This document shows, in pieces, positions 1-8,562 of a stretch of DNA of 64,000 bases. Within the stretch, counting starts at the first letter, position 1. Every line of letters starts with the position of its first letter. Under the pieces are notes generated by a model. The model did no database searches and had not been told where the DNA came from. It was given only the letters and a program-made list of their open reading frames with translations. The translations under genes were made by a program, and so were the position numbers. The stretch is from Zymomonas mobilis subsp. pomaceae ATCC 29192 (lineage in GTDB: Bacteria; Pseudomonadota; Alphaproteobacteria; Sphingomonadales; Sphingomonadaceae), in assembly GCF_000218875.1 (NCBI RefSeq), contig NC_015709.1:1403501-1467500 (forward strand), written 5' to 3'.

Positions 1-264
1 TGTGGCAATTTATTGCATGCAATGCCTGATTTACAACAGGCGGGTATTCATGACTTCCGGCTTTCTCCGCAGTCTGGAGATATGGTGGCTACAGCCTCCT
101 TATTCCGTCAACGCTTAAAGGGCGAAATTGATGGGGATACGGCTAGTGCCTTGTTAGCTGAACTGCATCCTGAAATGCCCGGGTTTTCTAATGGATTTCT
201 TTATTCAAAACCTGGGCATCAATTTATTACAGATGGGCCCGTACTGAATCCGATGCCGCTTTAA
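1..264 (+). CDS. UbiV-like peptidase U32 family protein, C-terminal fragment
   Basis: The reading frame is open from the first base of the window, so the gene begins upstream and only its last 87 codons are seen. It contains a Cys near the start, then an H-A-M-P-D-L segment and 'FRLSPQS', followed by a helical tail. This layout resembles the end of the U32-family proteins UbiU/UbiV, iron-sulfur proteins that form an O2-independent ubiquinone hydroxylation complex. In that family a late cluster cysteine lies just before the 'RLSPQ' segment. The assignment is by recall of the family pattern and the upstream part is missing. The stop lies inside the 3' end of the convergent phosphoglycerol transferase gene, an overlap of 38 bases. 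Confidence 0.55.
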   Translation, partial: CGNLLHAMPDLQQAGIHDFRLSPQSGDMVATASLFRQRLKGEIDGDTASALLAELHPEMPGFSNGFLYSKPGHQFITDGPVLNPMPL

Positions 265-1774
265 ATGCTTCTTTTGTCGATTGGGGTTGATCTGCAGTCG
301 TGGATCGACCCTCAGGCATCGCTTTACTATATTGATAGATCATTCGATATAAATCGGCAGGGGTCATATCCTCTTCATGATGATTAGGGCGTATGATGAT
401 GCCTTTTTCATTAAAACATAAAAAGACGTAAGGTGTGTGACGGTCTTTGCAAGGGACACTGATTGTAGGAATGCTTGGACGATGGTCGCCGAAGAACACC
501 AATATAGCTGATTTTTTAGCCTTAGCAAAATAATCAATTAAGTCACCTAGCATGCGATCACTATTCTCGGCATGATGTACATAGGAATGTAGCAAACCTT
601 CAGGGGTCGCTTCACCATCTGCATCCCATGGTCCATGATTTTCCATAGTGACAGTATAAATAAAAGTGGGTTTTTGGCATGAATCCATGAAGTTTATCAA
701 TTTTTGCCCTAAAGTAACGTCATCAACATAACGTTGTCCTTTTTGGGGCGGTGAAAAATAATCCAGACCTATTAAGCGGGAAAAACCGGCCAAAGGCATG
801 ATATCATCACGATTATAGAAGCGCATATCATGAGGGTGAACAAAAAGGGTATCATAACTATAAGCTTGCAAACGGGCAGATAAAGCATAGGTGATTTCGC
901 GTTTGGCCGTCATAAAAGGATCGAACTGTCTAAATCCTAAATCCGTATCATCGCGGCCAAATAATACCCCATATTCTGTCCGCATAGTATAAGCGCCAAA
1001 ACCATTGACATGAAGTTTTCCACTTTGCCAAGCGTGTTCACGGGCTTTTTTTAGTGTCGGCAGGGGGGGGCGATTCTTAAGCGTAGGCAACTCAGCTGGA
1101 TCCATGAACGATTCACATTGGATAACCAGAATAATTTCTGGTTTTTGACCTAATGAGACATCTTTTTTTTCTATATTATCGGCTTTCAAGGGTAAAGGAT
1201 CAGGGCTGTTCCACCAACGCTGCCAATATAAAAAGAGTGTCGCTAGCAATCCGAGACTTTTGGAATCTTCTTCCAAATCAGGCGTTAACGCTAAATTTTT
1301 AAACGGTGGTATTTTTAGTAACAAAAAAAGAACAAAGAGATCAACACAAAGAAGAAAAAGACCTCTTATATGAGGCATAGCCTGTCTTTTATTGAGGATT
1401 ATAAAAAATATAATCAGAATAGGCGTAACTGTGGATAGCAACCAGCATGTTAAGGATGATAAGGCGGTCAAATAAAAACGAGGATGGCGTGCCACAGAAA
1501 TAAGAACTAAAAAGTCAGAAAATATCAGCGGCTCCCCCAGCATTTTATATTTGGTATTTGATATAGCTACCAAAGCTGCATGGAGTGCAATTGTTATCAC
1601 CATTGATAACGGAGCATTGCCAGATAAAAGCAAGAAGAAGCTAAAAACGGCTGTAACGACAGTATTCTGAAGAACAAGACCGTTAAGAGTCCGTCGATGG
1701 TAAGGAACAGTACGACGGTCAAGGATCGAGCTTAAAAAAAGGGTCACTGCGATAAACAGCAGATCATTTGTCAC
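227..1774 (-). CDS. Membrane phosphoglycerol transferase / LTA synthase-like sulfatase-fold protein
   Basis: A 515-residue protein. Several hydrophobic segments in about residues 1-155 (near 5-18, 38-52, 58-72, 83-96, 105-128, 138-155) are followed by an extracytoplasmic alkaline-phosphatase-superfamily domain from about residue 212. Visible catalytic features are the metal-binding Glu in 'IQCESF' (E221), a threonine nucleophile candidate in 'YTMRTEYG' (T263 or T266), 'MENHGPW' (H380) and 'FFGDHRPS' (D430, H431). The family moves phosphoglycerol from phosphatidylglycerol to glucans or other envelope glycans (MdoB/OpgB, LtaS). In a Gram-negative, decoration of a periplasmic or surface glycan is the likely job, but the acceptor is unknown. 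Codons 235-237 contain a run of eight C on the coding strand. It is divergent from the KpsS-like gene, so both may act on the envelope. Confidence 0.8.
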   Translation of the reverse strand: MTNDLLFIAVTLFLSSILDRRTVPYHRRTLNGLVLQNTVVTAVFSFFLLLSGNAPLSMVITIALHAALVAISNTKYKMLGEPLIFSDFLVLISVARHPRFYLTALSSLTCWLLSTVTPILIIFFIILNKRQAMPHIRGLFLLCVDLFVLFLLLKIPPFKNLALTPDLEEDSKSLGLLATLFLYWQRWWNSPDPLPLKADNIEKKDVSLGQKPEIILVIQCESFMDPAELPTLKNRPPLPTLKKAREHAWQSGKLHVNGFGAYTMRTEYGVLFGRDDTDLGFRQFDPFMTAKREITYALSARLQAYSYDTLFVHPHDMRFYNRDDIMPLAGFSRLIGLDYFSPPQKGQRYVDDVTLGQKLINFMDSCQKPTFIYTVTMENHGPWDADGEATPEGLLHSYVHHAENSDRMLGDLIDYFAKAKKSAILVFFGDHRPSIPTISVPCKDRHTPYVFLCFNEKGIIIRPNHHEEDMTPADLYRMIYQYSKAMPEGRSTTADQPQSTKEAFKAASDSVRAHL

Positions 1775-2186
1775 TTTGATTAATGCCCTATTTTTGTCAA
1801 AATTGAAGTTCCTCGGCTGAGCGAAACTCTTCTATGAGCCGCTATGGCTATTCTGTCTATGGGATAACAAAATTCATAGATATAGTGGCTATTGCAGTGA
1901 TGTCGCATTCTATAATAATTCTTTTCAATTACTGGTATAATGTCAAAATATTGGCATAAAGCGTATGAACAGATTGGAAACATGTTCTTATATGTTTAAT
2001 TTGTTCTAACTATCGTTACATATTCTGATACCTCTAAAAGGTGTCTGAATCACTTTTTTGTATAAAAACAAAACTCTGTTTTGTTCTGCGTAGAGTAAAA
2101 TGAAAGGGGCCGTATGGCCAAGCTTGTCGTTCGAAGCTTAGAAATAAGTAATTATTTCATCATGGATATTCGGAGTTATCGAAACC
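1775..2186. other. Gene-free divergent intergenic region
   Basis: This 412-base A+T-rich stretch separates the divergent phosphoglycerol transferase and KpsS-like genes and probably holds both promoters, though I see no convincing -35/-10 pair. A perfect 8-bp hairpin with loop TCT lies at 2067-2085 (AACAAAAC/GTTTTGTT) and is not followed by a T run. A short open frame on the minus strand (1780-1983) has no ribosome binding site or recognisable product and is not called. Confidence 0.5.
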
Positions 2187-3590
2187 ATGTATGAATATCG
2201 AAAGACAATCCTTAGCGATGATAATGCACCGCTCGTTGCGGCACCTGGTGCTACCCCGGTTCCCCTTCCAAACCGTAATTTGCTTTTACTTCAAGGCTTG
2301 ATGGGGCCTTTATTCCGTCGACTTGGACAGGCTTTAATGAAGCAAGGCTATACGGTTTATAAAGTCAATTTTAATGGAGGAGATCGCTTTTTTTGGCGAC
2401 TTCCGAATGGGATTGATTATTGTGGGGATGAATCTGGGTGGCCTGATTTTTTTGAAGCCCTTATCAACAGATTTAATATTACAGATGTTATTTTATTTGG
2501 AGATTGCCGCGCGCTTCATCGGGGGGCTATTCGGGTCTGCCATAAATTACATATCCCCGTACATGTATTTGAAGAAGGTTATATCCGGCCAGATTGGGTG
2601 ACGCTAGAATTAGGGGGCGTTAATGGCCATTCTTCTCTCCCGAAGGATCCTGAATGGTATAAAACCGAGGCGGCGAAACTACCTGTTCTTCCAGAACATA
2701 AACCCGTGCCTTCCTCTTTTGTCCGGCGTGCCTATGAAGGCATCTCTTATAGTCTCGCTACAGCCGCTTTAAAGTGGCATTACCCTTATTGGAAAGATTA
2801 CCGTCCATGGCCCCCTTTGGTCGAAGGGGTGGGCTGGTTGCGACGGTTGTGCCGTCGAAAAAAAGCTCAAGCACGGACGGATCTTTTGTTGGCTCGGCTT
2901 GAGCGAGAACAGACACCTTATGTGCTTTTTCCATTACAACTTGATGCTGATTCTCAAGTCAGATTGCATTCACCTTTTAATGGAATGTTAGAAGCTATTG
3001 AGTTGGTATTAGGTTCTTTTGCACATTACGCACCCAAAAATTTAAGATTAGTAATAAAAGAACATCCTCTTGATAATGGAGTACGCGATTGGTGCTCTGA
3101 ATCCTTTGCTATTGCTAAACGATTGGGGATTGCTGATCGGATTGACTATATGGAGCGAGGCGATATCGCTCTTGTTACCCAAAAAGCGCAAGCCTTAGTC
3201 ACGATCAATAGCACCTGTGGCACGCTAGCATTAAATTGTAATGTTCCCGTAATTACCTTGGGACAGGCAGTCTATGATATTATAGGTGTGACATATCAGG
3301 GAGAACTGGACAATTTTTGGGAAAATCCCGGTAAACCAGATCAGGAAATTTTTTCAGCTTTTAAACGTGTTCTGATTGAACGCTGTCTTGTCCCGGGTGG
3401 ATTTTTTTCGGAAGAAGCGTTAGCTAAAGTGATGAAGGGGGTTCTGACACGATTACAGGCGGCTTGCCCAATAGAGCCCAGTCTTGTCCGATCTATAAGC
3501 AGGTCTTCTTCCTCTTCTTTAGTTTCTTCTCCTCCAAGGTTAGTTGCTTCCGCAGGCCATGCTCCAAATCTATCTCTGCCACCCCAATAA
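2187..3590 (+). CDS. KpsS-like capsule polysaccharide export/biosynthesis protein
   Basis: A 467-residue protein with the start typical of KpsS: 'LLLLQGLMGPLFRRLG' near residues 31-46, then 'VNFNGGDRFFW' (about 60-70) and 'FGDCRALH' (about 104-111). The segment 'VHVFEEGYIRPDW' (about 124-136) is also characteristic. KpsS is a cytoplasmic Kdo transferase that, with KpsC, builds the poly-Kdo linker on lipid for group 2 capsules. No KpsC, KpsM/T or glycosyltransferase neighbour is visible here, so this is an isolated member. The last ~35 residues are Ser-rich low complexity. The kind of polysaccharide affected cannot be inferred. Confidence 0.8.
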   Translation: MYEYRKTILSDDNAPLVAAPGATPVPLPNRNLLLLQGLMGPLFRRLGQALMKQGYTVYKVNFNGGDRFFWRLPNGIDYCGDESGWPDFFEALINRFNITDVILFGDCRALHRGAIRVCHKLHIPVHVFEEGYIRPDWVTLELGGVNGHSSLPKDPEWYKTEAAKLPVLPEHKPVPSSFVRRAYEGISYSLATAALKWHYPYWKDYRPWPPLVEGVGWLRRLCRRKKAQARTDLLLARLEREQTPYVLFPLQLDADSQVRLHSPFNGMLEAIELVLGSFAHYAPKNLRLVIKEHPLDNGVRDWCSESFAIAKRLGIADRIDYMERGDIALVTQKAQALVTINSTCGTLALNCNVPVITLGQAVYDIIGVTYQGELDNFWENPGKPDQEIFSAFKRVLIERCLVPGGFFSEEALAKVMKGVLTRLQAACPIEPSLVRSISRSSSSSLVSSPPRLVASAGHAPNLSLPPQ

Positions 3591-3610
3591 AACTTATATT
3601 TTTTAAGAAA

Positions 3611-3652
3611 TTAGAAAAAATTATACGGATCAACATCTATGGTGATCCGTAT
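3611..3652 (-). terminator. priA intrinsic terminator embedded in the coding end
   Basis: A perfect 10-bp stem (3623-3632 with 3643-3652, loop 10) is followed on the minus strand by AATTTTTTC. Stem and U-tract are made from the last codons of priA, including the final D-P-Y-N-F-F and the stop, so terminator and coding sequence overlap completely. It would also separate priA from the convergent kpsS-like transcript. Confidence 0.65.
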
Positions 3653-5779
3653 AGAGGAAGGAATGTCTACTGTACTTAACCACTTCCGAATAATTTTTTG
3701 TACTGCCACTGTTCTTTTGGCTTGTACCAATAAGCGATAACGGTAGCGACCGCGTAATTGCATCATGGGAGCAGGGGCAGGACCGAAAATTTCCATATCG
3801 GTTCTTATAGGCGCCGTGTGTCCTAACCTGTGAGCTATAGCTTCTGCCACGTCCTGTTTTTCAGACGAGATAATTAAGGCAACATACCTTCCAAAGGGTG
3901 GTGCCTCGGTTATTTCTCTTACGTCCATTTCTGCCTGATAAAATTGTTCGCGATTTCCTGAGATCAAGGCTTGAATCACGGGGACATCTGGCTCGTAGGT
4001 CTGAATAAAAACATGACCCATTAAATCGCTTCGTCCTGCCCGTCCAGCGACCTGAGCAATTTGTTGAAAACTATGTTCTGAAGCGCGCAGATCACCGCCT
4101 TGTAACCCTAAATCAGCGTCCACTACCCCTACTACAGTTAATCGGGGGAAATGGTATCCTTTGGTAACAAGTTGTGTTCCTACAATAATATCAATGGCCC
4201 CTTGTTCCATCTGATCAATGAATGCCGCGGCTTGTATCGGGGTCGTCAAAGTATCTGACGTCACTGTTGCAATACGCGCTTCAGGAAAAAGGATTGAGGC
4301 TTCTTCCGTAATTCTTTCTACGCCGGGACCACAGGCAACAAGGGCATCTTTTTCATGACATTCTGGACAATGATCTGGAATGGTTGTTGTGAACCCACAA
4401 TGGTGACAGATCATTTGCCCTTGTTGTCTATGTTCAACCATCCATGCGGTACAATGTGGACATTGAATACGATAGCCACAGTGGCGACATAGCGTTAGAG
4501 GAGCATAACCCCGCCTATTTAAAAAAAGCAGGCCCTGTTCGTGACGGACTAAGGCCTCTTTTAGCGATTTTACCAAAGGTTCTGCTAACCAGCGACCACG
4601 GGGTAGAGGATGTTCTAATAGATTAATGGCGTGGATATTGGGTAATCCAGCTGAACCATGCCTTTTGGGTAATTTGATCTCTTTATAATGCCCTAATTTT
4701 ACTTGCAGGACAGTTTCGAGGGCTGGTGTTGCAGAGGCCAAAATAGCCGGAATTTCTTCAAATTTGGCACGCATGACAGCGACATCACGTGCCTGATAAC
4801 ATACGCCGTCTTCTTGTTTAAAACTGGTCTCGTGGGCTTCATCAACAATAATGAGTCCCATATTTTTGAAGGGTAGAAATAAGGCTGATCTGGCTCCAAT
4901 AACAACCTTGGCTTTTCCTGATACGATGGCACGCCATGCCTGTCGTCGTCGAGATTGAGAAAGATCGGAATGCCATGCAACAGGTTTGCAGCCAAAACGG
5001 CTAGAAAATCGGGTTAAAAAAGGCTCGGTTAACGCAATCTCAGGTAATAAAATAAGGGCTTGTTTCTGATCCTTTATAGCCTGTGCTACAGCTTCGAAAT
5101 AAACTTCGGTTTTACCCGATCCTGTGACACCATCTAAGAGAAAAGGTCTAAATTTACTTTCTTCTACAGCGGATCGCAGTTGATCTGCTGCTTCTTGTTG
5201 TTGTCGTGACAAAACGGGTAATTTGAAATTGGGATCGGGTATGGCTATTATTTCATCTGCCTTAACCTCTAGAGCCGCTAAGGCGCCCTCCTTAATTAGC
5301 CCTCGGATAACAGCGACTGAGACATGAGCAAATGTTGCTAATTCATTTATTTGACCTTTTTTTCCTGACAGCCTTTCCAAGGCTTGCTTTCGTAAAACCG
5401 TCAGACGTGTGGGAATATTTCCGGTAGGATAATATTCGTGGGTAATTTTCGTATTCATCAATGGTGGCGGTAACGGTAATCCCATGCGTAAAATCGCACT
5501 TTCTGAGGCCATATAATAAGCAGCAACCCAACTTATTAGGCGTCGATAAGAGCGTTTGGCAGGAGGCAAATCGTAAATTTCACTGATAGATCTCAACCTT
5601 GATTCTGGGATAATATCATTTTTTAAAGGAAGCGTATCCCAAACCATACCTGAAATCTGGCGGGGCCCTAAAGGGATACGTACGATGCTACCCGGGACGA
5701 TATCCTTTCCCACCGGCAAGGTATAAGTGAGAATCCCCAAAGAAGGATTTGTCGTCAAAACAGGAATACGAAGCTTCAC
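3611..5779 (-). CDS. priA: Primosomal replication restart helicase PriA
   Basis: A 722-residue superfamily 2 DNA helicase that reloads the replisome at stalled or collapsed forks. In order it shows an N-terminal 3'-end-binding region, Walker A 'GVTGSGKT' (217-224) and the DEAH box (313-316). Eight zinc-binding cysteines follow (431, 434, 440, 443, 458, 461, 471, 474), then the C-terminal helicase motifs, including 'VAGRAGR'. Length and motif spacing are normal and all key residues are present. The 5' leader holds a perfect 8-bp hairpin at 5801-5821 (AACCTTAT/ATAAGGTT). The gene converges with the KpsS-like gene and is followed by its own terminator overlapping the last codons. Confidence 0.97.
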   Translation of the reverse strand: MKLRIPVLTTNPSLGILTYTLPVGKDIVPGSIVRIPLGPRQISGMVWDTLPLKNDIIPESRLRSISEIYDLPPAKRSYRRLISWVAAYYMASESAILRMGLPLPPPLMNTKITHEYYPTGNIPTRLTVLRKQALERLSGKKGQINELATFAHVSVAVIRGLIKEGALAALEVKADEIIAIPDPNFKLPVLSRQQQEAADQLRSAVEESKFRPFLLDGVTGSGKTEVYFEAVAQAIKDQKQALILLPEIALTEPFLTRFSSRFGCKPVAWHSDLSQSRRRQAWRAIVSGKAKVVIGARSALFLPFKNMGLIIVDEAHETSFKQEDGVCYQARDVAVMRAKFEEIPAILASATPALETVLQVKLGHYKEIKLPKRHGSAGLPNIHAINLLEHPLPRGRWLAEPLVKSLKEALVRHEQGLLFLNRRGYAPLTLCRHCGYRIQCPHCTAWMVEHRQQGQMICHHCGFTTTIPDHCPECHEKDALVACGPGVERITEEASILFPEARIATVTSDTLTTPIQAAAFIDQMEQGAIDIIVGTQLVTKGYHFPRLTVVGVVDADLGLQGGDLRASEHSFQQIAQVAGRAGRSDLMGHVFIQTYEPDVPVIQALISGNREQFYQAEMDVREITEAPPFGRYVALIISSEKQDVAEAIAHRLGHTAPIRTDMEIFGPAPAPMMQLRGRYRYRLLVQAKRTVAVQKIIRKWLSTVDIPSSIRITIDVDPYNFF

Positions 5780-5938
5780 AAAAGCCTTATCTCATTAAAA
5801 AACCTTATTATTGATAAGGTTTGTTTATATTTGCTTTATTTTCTTATTTTAAAGCACTCAATTAATAAAATTATAGGCAGCTTAAAAGAAGATTATAGAA
5901 ACTTACTCTTTAGATTTCTGTCCAACATACAAAATGAG

Positions 5939-5966
5939 CGAGCGGGTAAAGAAATTTACCCGCTCG
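5939..5966. terminator. 12-bp perfect hairpin downstream of the Gly-rich gene
   Basis: A perfect 12-bp stem with loop GAAA (5939-5950 with 5955-5966) lies 23 bases beyond the stop of the minus-strand Gly-rich gene and downstream of the priA start. The U-tract is poor on both strands. It is most simply read as the 3' end of the Gly-rich transcript. Confidence 0.55.
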
Positions 5967-5988
5967 TAAAATAATATTGATTTTAAAT

Positions 5989-6426
5989 TTAGTAGCAAAA
6001 TCTCATAGGGACATAATCGCCAATATATGGATCCCATTGCATGCGTGTACCACAACCTCCATAATATCCGTAGCCCCCATAGCCATAGGCACCATTAGCA
6101 ATAAGTGCACCTGTCATAACGCCTAATGCGCCCATACCAAAAGCCGCTCCAGGTCCCCAGCCGCCACGATAGCCATGGTAATAACCACCACCGCCCCAGC
6201 CACCGCCACGGAAGCCTCTATCACCCCGAAAACCGCCACCCGGACCACCACCAGGTCCGCCACGGAAGCCACCACCACCAGGCCCACCGCCGCGCCCGCC
6301 ACCGGGGCCGCCGCCGGGGCCGCCGCCACGACCAGGTTGCGCTAAGGCCGGAGAAAGACTCACTACACCAAGCGAAGAAGCCACTACGACTGCCACACCT
6401 AAACGCCATAATTTTTTTATCATCAT
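5989..6426 (-). CDS. Secreted glycine-rich protein
   Basis: The start at 6426 is preferred because GAGAGG lies just upstream and the product then begins with a classical signal peptide: 'MMIKKLWRLG', a hydrophobic core, then 'SPALAQPG'. A longer frame back to 6549 has no such support. The mature protein (about 115 residues) is built of G-G-G-P and G-F-R-G repeats. A G-A-rich hydrophobic stretch follows ('GALGVMTGALIANGAYG'), then a Tyr/Gly-rich tail with two cysteines ending in F-C-Y. No enzymatic motif is present. It is probably exported to the periplasm or cell surface, with unknown function. The repeat-rich DNA is much more G+C rich than its surroundings. Confidence 0.7.
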   Translation of the reverse strand: MMIKKLWRLGVAVVVASSLGVVSLSPALAQPGRGGGPGGGPGGGRGGGPGGGGFRGGPGGGPGGGFRGDRGFRGGGWGGGGYYHGYRGGWGPGAAFGMGALGVMTGALIANGAYGYGGYGYYGGCGTRMQWDPYIGDYVPMRFCY

Positions 6427-6699
6427 TGCCTCTCTTCTCGATATAGCATGAGTGCTTGAACAAAGACCGAGATGATAGAATCGCGAACTTTGCCCCCATA
6501 ACGAAAACAACTTATAATATAATATGTGAATGAGTTTAGAATGTTCCATTCATTTCTAATTCAACTAAGAAACACATTTTTTGAAATAGGGTTTTGTATC
6601 CGTTTGCTTTTTTATTTTTTCGACAAAATCGATACAGTTTTATATTTATACGTTTAAAAAGAACAATAATATTACCTTCTTTTGAAAAGGTCTTAACCC

Positions 6700-7209
6700 A
6701 TGTCTCGTATAGCTGGTGTTCTTGCTCTCATAATGATCAGTGTTTCTCCTGCTATGGCTGTTCCTGCGCCTAAAATTGCTATTACCAATTTTGATCAGCT
6801 CGCTCATCCCTTACCTATGCCTTATGATGAACAAGCGAACGCAGATAAAGCCGTATCAAAGGCTAATGCCAAGGCTAAAAAAGCCCATAAATTATTGATT
6901 ATTGATTTGGGTGGTAATTGGTGTCCAGATTGCAGAATATTAGGGGCTATGTTTGATCAGTCGGATTTAAAAGGTTTTGTTGATGCACATTATGAGATTG
7001 TTACAGTAGATGTCGGTCGGTTTGATAAAAATCTTCAGATTCCAGCCCGTTATGGAATAAAAGATCGTTTAAAAGGCGCTCCTACTATTCTTATTATTGA
7101 TCCCAAAAAAGATGAATTATTAAATAAAGGCCATATTAATGCGCTTTCCGATGCGCGTGCTATGACGCCTCAGGCTATCGCAGATTGGCTAGCGCAATGG
7201 ATACATTGA
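6700..7209 (+). CDS. Exported thioredoxin-like protein
   Basis: A 169-residue protein with a signal peptide (about residues 1-20, ending 'SPAMA') and a thioredoxin fold. 'LLIIDLGGNWCPDCRILG' carries the C-P-D-C redox motif near residues 75-78, and 'RYGIKDRLKGAPTILIID' supplies the cis-proline strand. The CxxC makes disulfide exchange in the periplasm likely. The C-P-D-C variant is close to thioredoxins of the DUF953/thiol-reductase type rather than DsbA. It converges with bioA, with only 15 bases between the stops. The partner protein is unknown. Confidence 0.8.
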   Translation: MSRIAGVLALIMISVSPAMAVPAPKIAITNFDQLAHPLPMPYDEQANADKAVSKANAKAKKAHKLLIIDLGGNWCPDCRILGAMFDQSDLKGFVDAHYEIVTVDVGRFDKNLQIPARYGIKDRLKGAPTILIIDPKKDELLNKGHINALSDARAMTPQAIADWLAQWIH

Positions 7210-7224
7210 GGCTGTAGCTTTCCT

Positions 7225-8487
7225 TTACTCCTCACTCAGGACATTATAAATAGCATAAGTTAGCCTGTGTAATTCTTCTGATGTAATAGTAAAAGCAGGC
7301 GTAAGATAAATAATATTTCGAAATGGACGTACCCATACATCTTCTTGCAGTAATTTATTTTTTAAATGGTTAATGTCATTTATTTTATCTAGCTCAACAA
7401 CGCCGATTGCGCCCATTATCCGAACATCTTTTACTTTGGGAAGTTCTCTACATAGTTCTAATTCAGTTTTCATTTGGGCAGAAATCGCAGCAATTTGATG
7501 CAGTCGAGGCTCTTGCTCGAATAAATCTAGAGAAGCATGTGCGCAAGCACAGGCGAGGGGATTCGCCATAAAGGTAGGACCATGCATTAAAGCATGGATG
7601 GGGTTGTCTGAAAGAAATCCTTCAAATATTTGAGGTGTTGCTACTGTTGCAGCTAATGCCATAGTCCCGCCGGTCAAGGCTTTCGATAGTGTTATAATAT
7701 CAGGCACAATATCCGCTTGCTCACAAGCAAACATGGTTCCAGTGCGACCAAATCCGGTAAAAATTTCATCTAGAATCAGGAGCAATCCGTATTTATCGGC
7801 CAAGCGTCGAAGCCGTTTTAAAACCTCAGGATTATGAAAAATCATGCCACCTGCTCCTTGAACAAGAGGCTCAGTAATAATGGCAGCTATAGAGGACGCA
7901 TATTTCTGCAAGAATTGGTCAAGAATGGACTCACTTTCTTCATCAATAGGTAGATCGCCAATATAATGTTCGGGTAAAATGCCTTTAAACAAACTGTGCA
8001 TGCCTTCTTCAGGGTCACAAATAGCCATCGTTGCCATCGTGTCACCGTGATAACCGCCCCTAAAAGCCAGTAATTTTTGACGTTGGCTTTGCCCTTTATT
8101 AAGCCAATACTGCATAGCCATTTTTAAAGCGACTTCGACAGCGACCGAGCCGGAATCTGTAAAGAAAACGCGTTCAAGATTACCCGGTAAAAGATCGGCT
8201 AATCTTGTTGCTAAGCGTAACGCCGGTTCGTGCACTATCCCCCCAAACATAACATGGGGCATGGTGCGAAGCTGTTTTTCAGCCTGATGATAAATATAAG
8301 GATGGTTATAACCGTGACAGGCTGTCCACCACGAAGCAATACCATCAATCAAGCTGCGTCCATCAGCCAAGTAAATTTTACTTTTATCTGTTGCGACCGC
8401 TGCTATGGGGGTGACCATCGTCTGCATCTGGGTATAAGGTAGCCAGATATGGGTAAGACCTTGAGATAACCAATCGGGATTATGCAT
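7225..8487 (-). CDS. bioA: Adenosylmethionine-8-amino-7-oxononanoate aminotransferase BioA
   Basis: A 420-residue class III aminotransferase. It converts 8-amino-7-oxononanoate to 7,8-diaminononanoate with S-adenosylmethionine as amino donor, the third ring-building step of biotin synthesis. 'WLPYTQMQTM' at the N-terminus is typical of BioA. The PLP site is seen as 'LDEIFTGFGRTG' (Asp) and 'LSKALTGG' (Schiff-base Lys), and 'GGIVHEPA' and 'HGPTFMANPLA' are family segments. It is divergent from bioF across a 75-base gap, so the two halves of the biotin locus could share an operator, but I recognise none. Confidence 0.95.
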   Translation of the reverse strand: MHNPDWLSQGLTHIWLPYTQMQTMVTPIAAVATDKSKIYLADGRSLIDGIASWWTACHGYNHPYIYHQAEKQLRTMPHVMFGGIVHEPALRLATRLADLLPGNLERVFFTDSGSVAVEVALKMAMQYWLNKGQSQRQKLLAFRGGYHGDTMATMAICDPEEGMHSLFKGILPEHYIGDLPIDEESESILDQFLQKYASSIAAIITEPLVQGAGGMIFHNPEVLKRLRRLADKYGLLLILDEIFTGFGRTGTMFACEQADIVPDIITLSKALTGGTMALAATVATPQIFEGFLSDNPIHALMHGPTFMANPLACACAHASLDLFEQEPRLHQIAAISAQMKTELELCRELPKVKDVRIMGAIGVVELDKINDINHLKNKLLQEDVWVRPFRNIIYLTPAFTITSEELHRLTYAIYNVLSEE

Positions 8488-8562
8488 ATCATTGCCTCAT
8501 CAAGAGATACGGCCAGAAGCAAGATTGACGGCCAGTAAAAATTTTATCAGAAATACCCCTTC

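Noticed and set aside
1780..1983. 67-codon minus-strand frame between the divergent genes
   Set aside because: No ribosome binding site, atypical composition and it would fill the promoter region.
6126..6446. Arg/His-rich frame opposite the Gly-rich gene
   Set aside because: It mirrors the Gly-codon repeats on the other strand and has no ribosome site or signal; the secreted protein on the minus strand explains the DNA.
8488..8562. Possible biotin operator between bioA and bioF
   Set aside because: The gap is short and no clear palindrome or known operator text is seen; promoter pairs there are poor.
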